Shown here piece after piece: positions 11,461 to 14,694 of a DNA stretch of 14,694 bases. Source of the DNA: Neolecta irregularis DAH-3 (Eukaryota > Ascomycota > Neolectomycetes > Neolectales > Neolectaceae); the NCBI GenBank assembly GCA_001929475.1, contig LXFE01000216.1:1-14694 (forward strand), written 5' to 3'. Both the position numbers and the translations under genes were made by a program. The number at the start of each line of letters is the position of its first letter. Position 1 is the first letter of the stretch. The notes beneath the pieces were generated by a model. It was not told where the DNA came from. It worked only from the letters and a program-made list of their open reading frames with translations, and ran no database searches.

Positions 11461-11467
11461 GTGATAG

Positions 11468-11508
11468 GTGGGGTCGGTCGGGTGGTTGGCCACACTGAAC
11501 TCGACTGC
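11468..11508. repeat. Right inverted repeat flanking the RSE1 fragment
   Basis: The segment starts GGTGGGGTCG and contains the exact 20-base complement of the left arm at 11477-11496, followed by GAACTCGACTGC, which pairs imperfectly with the left arm. RSE1 similarity ends a few bases before it. Confidence 0.85.
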
Positions 11509-12151
11509 AACCCTTCTCTCAGTAACCCTGTGCCCAACCGAAATAATCCCTAAGGTCAAACAACTGCGGATACAGCTAGATTGAAGATATTGCTAGTGTA
11601 CGACCTTGAAACGAGGTATATATTCCACAAGGTCGTCTCAGTTGCACGGTATGAAATCTGATATTGTGTTTATTTCTCAATGATTCTTTTTTAATTGCTA
11701 TCGTGATCTATGTATTCTAAACAGATACTCAGAGATGTATAGATTGATAACTTGAACTCTTCATAATCAGCCCAAAATGAGAAAAGGTAAATTAGTTATA
11801 ATAAAGACCGGTCATTGTGCATAGAATATCATCTTCATTGTGAGATTAAAATGTCATAGTTTCTCCGCAGTTAAGGGAGTATATATATAACTAAGATTGA
11901 AAGAGTTCATTCTCGAAGTATGATTCAAAAAGTTTATCGTTGTAAGAGTGCGCTGATGATGAAGAACGCAAGGACCTTCAATTGACAGGAAAATGTTGTT
12001 AGACAGACATAGAAAAGTGACTTAACAACTTTCTCAAGCTCATTGCAAAATACCCGAACAATCTTCTTTTTAGGCTTGTTGTCTTCACATGAACTTAAAT
12101 TTATTCTTCGCATGTGCTGTCATTCTATCGAATGCAAGGATTTGATGATAG
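11509..12151. other. Intergenic region between the RSE1 fragment and the coilin-like gene
   Basis: About 640 bases contain no gene that I can support. A 9-base inverted repeat (ACGACCTTG at 11600-11608, CAAGGTCGT at 11628-11636) could form a hairpin with a 19-base loop. The right part must hold the 3' end of the leftward coilin-like gene. Confidence 0.5.
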
Positions 12152-14093
12152 TCATTCGCATTGCTCCAACAAGCGAGCTTCAACAATATCAGCCCAAACA
12201 ACTTCCTCAATTCCCTCCATCGAAAGATCTTCCTCGCCCGTCTCAAATCTTCCCAGTATTCTCTCGCCAGTTTCCGGGTTATACTCTCGTTTGGGAATGT
12301 CTCGCTTTGCTAGTCGCACCATGACAGAGCCAGGTTGTTCATCCACTCTAATTACGCGGCCGGTTTTCCAAGTAGAGAGTCTTGGTTCGTATTGGGGCGT
12401 CATAGTCAAGTGTTTAAAGACCACGATCGAATTTACCTTGGGAAGAGCTGCTTGGAGTCGAAGGGTTGTCGGATCGGAGGGAAGAGGTGGAAAATCTTCG
12501 AACTGGTCACCAGAGTGGTGTAATTCATCAGAGAAGGTATTAGTAGTTGCAAATTCATCTATAGTTGCAATTCGTCGCCGAAATGGGAAGGTTGGGATGT
12601 TGACTTGAACATTTGGATCTCCGCATTCAATTGCTCGAATACTGCAGCGAGACTTCCAATCTCCCACTGCACTCGATCTATCTGCATAGACAGGATTACT
12701 GAAGTTTTCAAAATTTATGCTTTTTGAAGTGGTAAATGTTTCCGTAGGCTTTGACGTAGTTGAATCACTTGTCTTCAACAGCTCCCCAGTCTCAGTCTCT
12801 AGCCTTTTTGTTTTTCGAAGATTCCTTGTTTTTTGTCTGGTTCGAAAAGCCTCTTTTGCAAATGTCCAATCTTTTGTCACTGGCTCGGCAGCAGGAGTGA
12901 TTTCGATTCGTGATGGAGGAGGTGGAAATCTTTGGCTATTGGGGATACTGTTTGATATAAACCTGGTAATAGCCGGTATATCGGGTATCAAAGTCCCTAT
13001 CAGTCAGATGATATCTGAAACAATTGGCCTGAGGTACGTTGTTCGGGGTCAACATGAGCCTGTTCCATCACTACATCGTTTGACGATAAATCTTGTTGAT
13101 TCTTATTCAAACGCTCGGCATCTTCCCATGATCCATCCTTAGGAATCATACCCTCGCTCTTGAACTTTTGAAGCAATCTGGATTTTTTCTTTCGTAGATT
13201 CCGACTTTTAGTTTGAGGCTTGCCATGACCAGGTGGTATGTATGTTACTTTCGGGGGGGAAAGTTGTATTTCTTCATCTTCATCATCGCCATCAGAGGAA
13301 GAAATGGATGATGAAGAAGTTGAGGATTCGGACGATGACGAAATTTCCTTTAAATATTCCTGTGTGTAATGAGATTTCTCTTGTGCAGCTAATTCCGAAC
13401 CGGCCGCTGAATCAGAAGACTCACTTTCTTCTGAGCTTGACTCTGCCGACTCAAGATTTCTTTCCGTAGGGGGAGACTGAGATTTTGATGGAACAGATCT
13501 CTCGCTTTTATTTACCTTTAATTTCTTCAAGACACGTCCCTCATCAACCTCTTCATCTTCAGACAATGAGGGGTTTCCGCTTTCCTCTCCTTTCTGTCTC
13601 TTCGGAATCTCGATTCCATTTCCAAAATTGGAGCGACGACCGTCCGTCCCGGTTGCTCTTATACAACGGCCAGAGAAACCATCTTCTCTAGAAAGTCAGT
13701 TGTGTCTCGAAACAGATCGCAACACTTCTAGTATCTTGATTTCCCCATTTCTAGAGAGTGTAGATACTGAGCCATCGAAGCCTGGGCGCCGCCTTTTCCG
13801 TTGTGGTCCAGGAATGTTACACATCTTTGCTCTAGCATGTCGGTTCTTGTCCCGAGCCTAGAGTATTACGATACCAAATCTCCATCTCTTATGACACCTT
13901 CCACAATCGAATCTCGGAGCAAATCAAAACCATCAACTTGTAGAGACACATGGAAATTTCCGTCAATCTGCTTTCGAAGGTATGATGCTATCCGACTCTC
14001 CAAATCTGCAATGGGAAATAACTTCAGATCAGAGACTTCCAGCCAGAACTTGATAATCGGAAGTGGGAGCTGTGTTGAGACACGTATCCGCAT
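12152..14093 (-). CDS. Fungal coilin-like protein
   Basis: Proposed exons are 14093-13875, about 13824-13724, 13687-13038 and 12996-12152, giving about 604 residues. The N-terminus (MRIRVSTQLPLP..., LQVDGFDLLRDSIVEGVIRDGDL, residues 1-73) resembles the ubiquitin-like coilin N-domain. A basic KRRRPGF segment and a long acidic, Ser-rich middle (SSSEESESSDS, DGDDEDEE) follow. Next come PPGHGKPQTKSRNLRKKK, similar to the Arg/Lys-rich region of fungal coilin-like proteins, and a C-terminal Tudor-like part (VNSIVVFKHLTMTP, TGRVIRVDEQPGSVMVRL). Coilin scaffolds Cajal bodies, where snRNPs mature. The last intron (41 nt, CTGAC branch) is secure. The second (36 nt, donor GTTGCG) is tentative. For the first, acceptors at 13858, 13846 or 13825 all keep frame, giving 17, 29 or 50 nt; 50 is the most credible. 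An upstream in-frame ATG at 14219 is disfavoured because the family starts MRLRL-like. Confidence 0.65.
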
Positions 14094-14545
14094 GGGAAAG
14101 TAGACGACTTCGGAGATGTAAAAACAGGCAGAAGGGTAAAGTTCAACACGTGAAATATAAATTTGATTTGACGATGTCAAATTCCTGAAGGTCTGTTGCA
14201 TCACTGACGCAACTTTCATTTATGAACCCAGGGACAGAAATAGAGGAACCGAGACGGCTGGGATAATGAAATTTCTGGAGGAATGATGAGAACTAAAACT
14301 TGGACAAAGGAACAAGATGGGAACAAGGAATACAGAGGCCGGGCGCTATATTTTTCAAACATGCGTTAACAGCGTATGTATATTACATGTAACACGCAGG
14401 ATGCAGTTGTAGAGCTTTTTATACTTTAACTTGAATAAAAACCCCGAAAAAAACGGTTGTTCGATTCCTTTGCTGAATGAATGAAACAGTATTCACCAGT
14501 CCTACAAGCAGACTGGCTAATAAGTAAAACTTTCAAGTAGAATTT
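14094..14545. other. Promoter-side region of the coilin-like gene
   Basis: About 450 bases precede the leftward coilin-like start. The frame stays open up to 14219, but the added residues look non-conserved. I see no other gene. Confidence 0.45.
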
Positions 14546-14580
14546 ACTTACTTACTTGCTTTGTAAGCAAGTAAGTAAGT
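14546..14580. repeat. Perfect 16-bp hairpin in repeat copy B
   Basis: ACTTACTTACTTGCTT (14546-14561) pairs exactly with AAGCAAGTAAGTAAGT (14565-14580) across a three-base TGT loop. Both arms are built from the tetramers that make up the repeat family. Confidence 0.9.
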
Positions 14581-14694
14581 CCGGTGGACAAAAATTAGTA
14601 AGTAAGCAAGTCCAAAAACCTAGACTTACTTGTTTGGACTTGATAGACTTGACTGTTTAAGACTTTTAATGAGACATTGAATATTTTCTTAATA
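14546..14694 (+). repeat. Structured dispersed repeat, copy B, cut by window edge
   Basis: Bases 14570-14694 align with copy A (8391-8505) in the same orientation, with the shared TTGGACTTGATAGACTTGA core and ATATTTTCTTAATA end. The left part is a run of AAGT/AAGC tetramers that copy A only partly retains. The repeat may continue past the window. Confidence 0.75.

Noticed and set aside
11600-11636. 9-bp inverted repeat as a transposon end or terminator
   Set aside because: It is short, has a long loop and no repeated partner, and intrinsic terminators are not expected in a fungal nuclear genome.
12114-12608. Plus-strand ORFs of 93 and 164 codons
   Set aside because: They are antisense to the conserved C-terminal exon of the coilin-like gene and contain no motif.
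13233-13691. Plus-strand ORFs over the acidic Ser-rich part of the coilin-like gene
   Set aside because: They are shadows of the Glu/Asp/Ser codon runs on the other strand.
14458-14475. TTCGATTC resembling a tRNA T-loop
   Set aside because: The flanking bases do not form a T stem, and no acceptor, D or anticodon arm can be drawn.
14521-14620. CRISPR-like array of AAGT/AAGC units
   Set aside because: The units are tetramers without spacers, and the genome is eukaryotic.

Overview
The window looks like nuclear DNA of a filamentous ascomycete (Pezizomycotina type); I cannot name the genus. The evidence is intron-rich genes with GT...CTGAC/CTAAC...AG introns, an RTA1-like membrane protein, a fungal coilin-like protein, a CCCH + CHY zinc-finger protein and TTAGGG-type telomeric motifs. 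A striking property is intron size: almost every intron that conserved protein sequence lets me place is only 31-50 nt, with the branch point a few bases from the acceptor.

Layout from left to right. (1) DBP2, a DEAD-box RNA helicase on the minus strand, starts at 2020 and runs off the left edge. It has five exons, including one 32-nt intron and one exceptional 259-nt intron. (2) A 2.1-kb divergent intergenic stretch contains only weak open frames. (3) A seven-helix RTA1-family protein on the plus strand (4150-5246, five exons). (4) A plus-strand gene for a CCCH zinc finger, a central RWD-like module and a C-terminal CHY zinc finger (5801-8052, eight exons), with a telomere-repeat palindrome just upstream of its start. 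(5) A structured dispersed repeat (about 8391-8505), then a small orphan gene (8556-8982) whose coding sequence contains telomeric repeats. (6) A small secreted-protein gene on the minus strand (9710-9191). (7) A gene-poor accessory region with a broken fragment of the splicing-factor gene RSE1/SF3B3 (10976-11460), bracketed by inverted repeats. (8) A coilin-like gene on the minus strand (14093-12152). (9) A second copy of the dispersed repeat at the right edge.

The genes do not form a pathway or operon. DBP2, the coilin-like protein and the RSE1 fragment all relate to RNA processing, but the RSE1 piece is dead and the grouping may be chance. The parts most worth a second look are the very short introns, the long DBP2 intron at a position known for autoregulation in yeast, the RSE1 fragment between inverted repeats, and the paired structured repeats.
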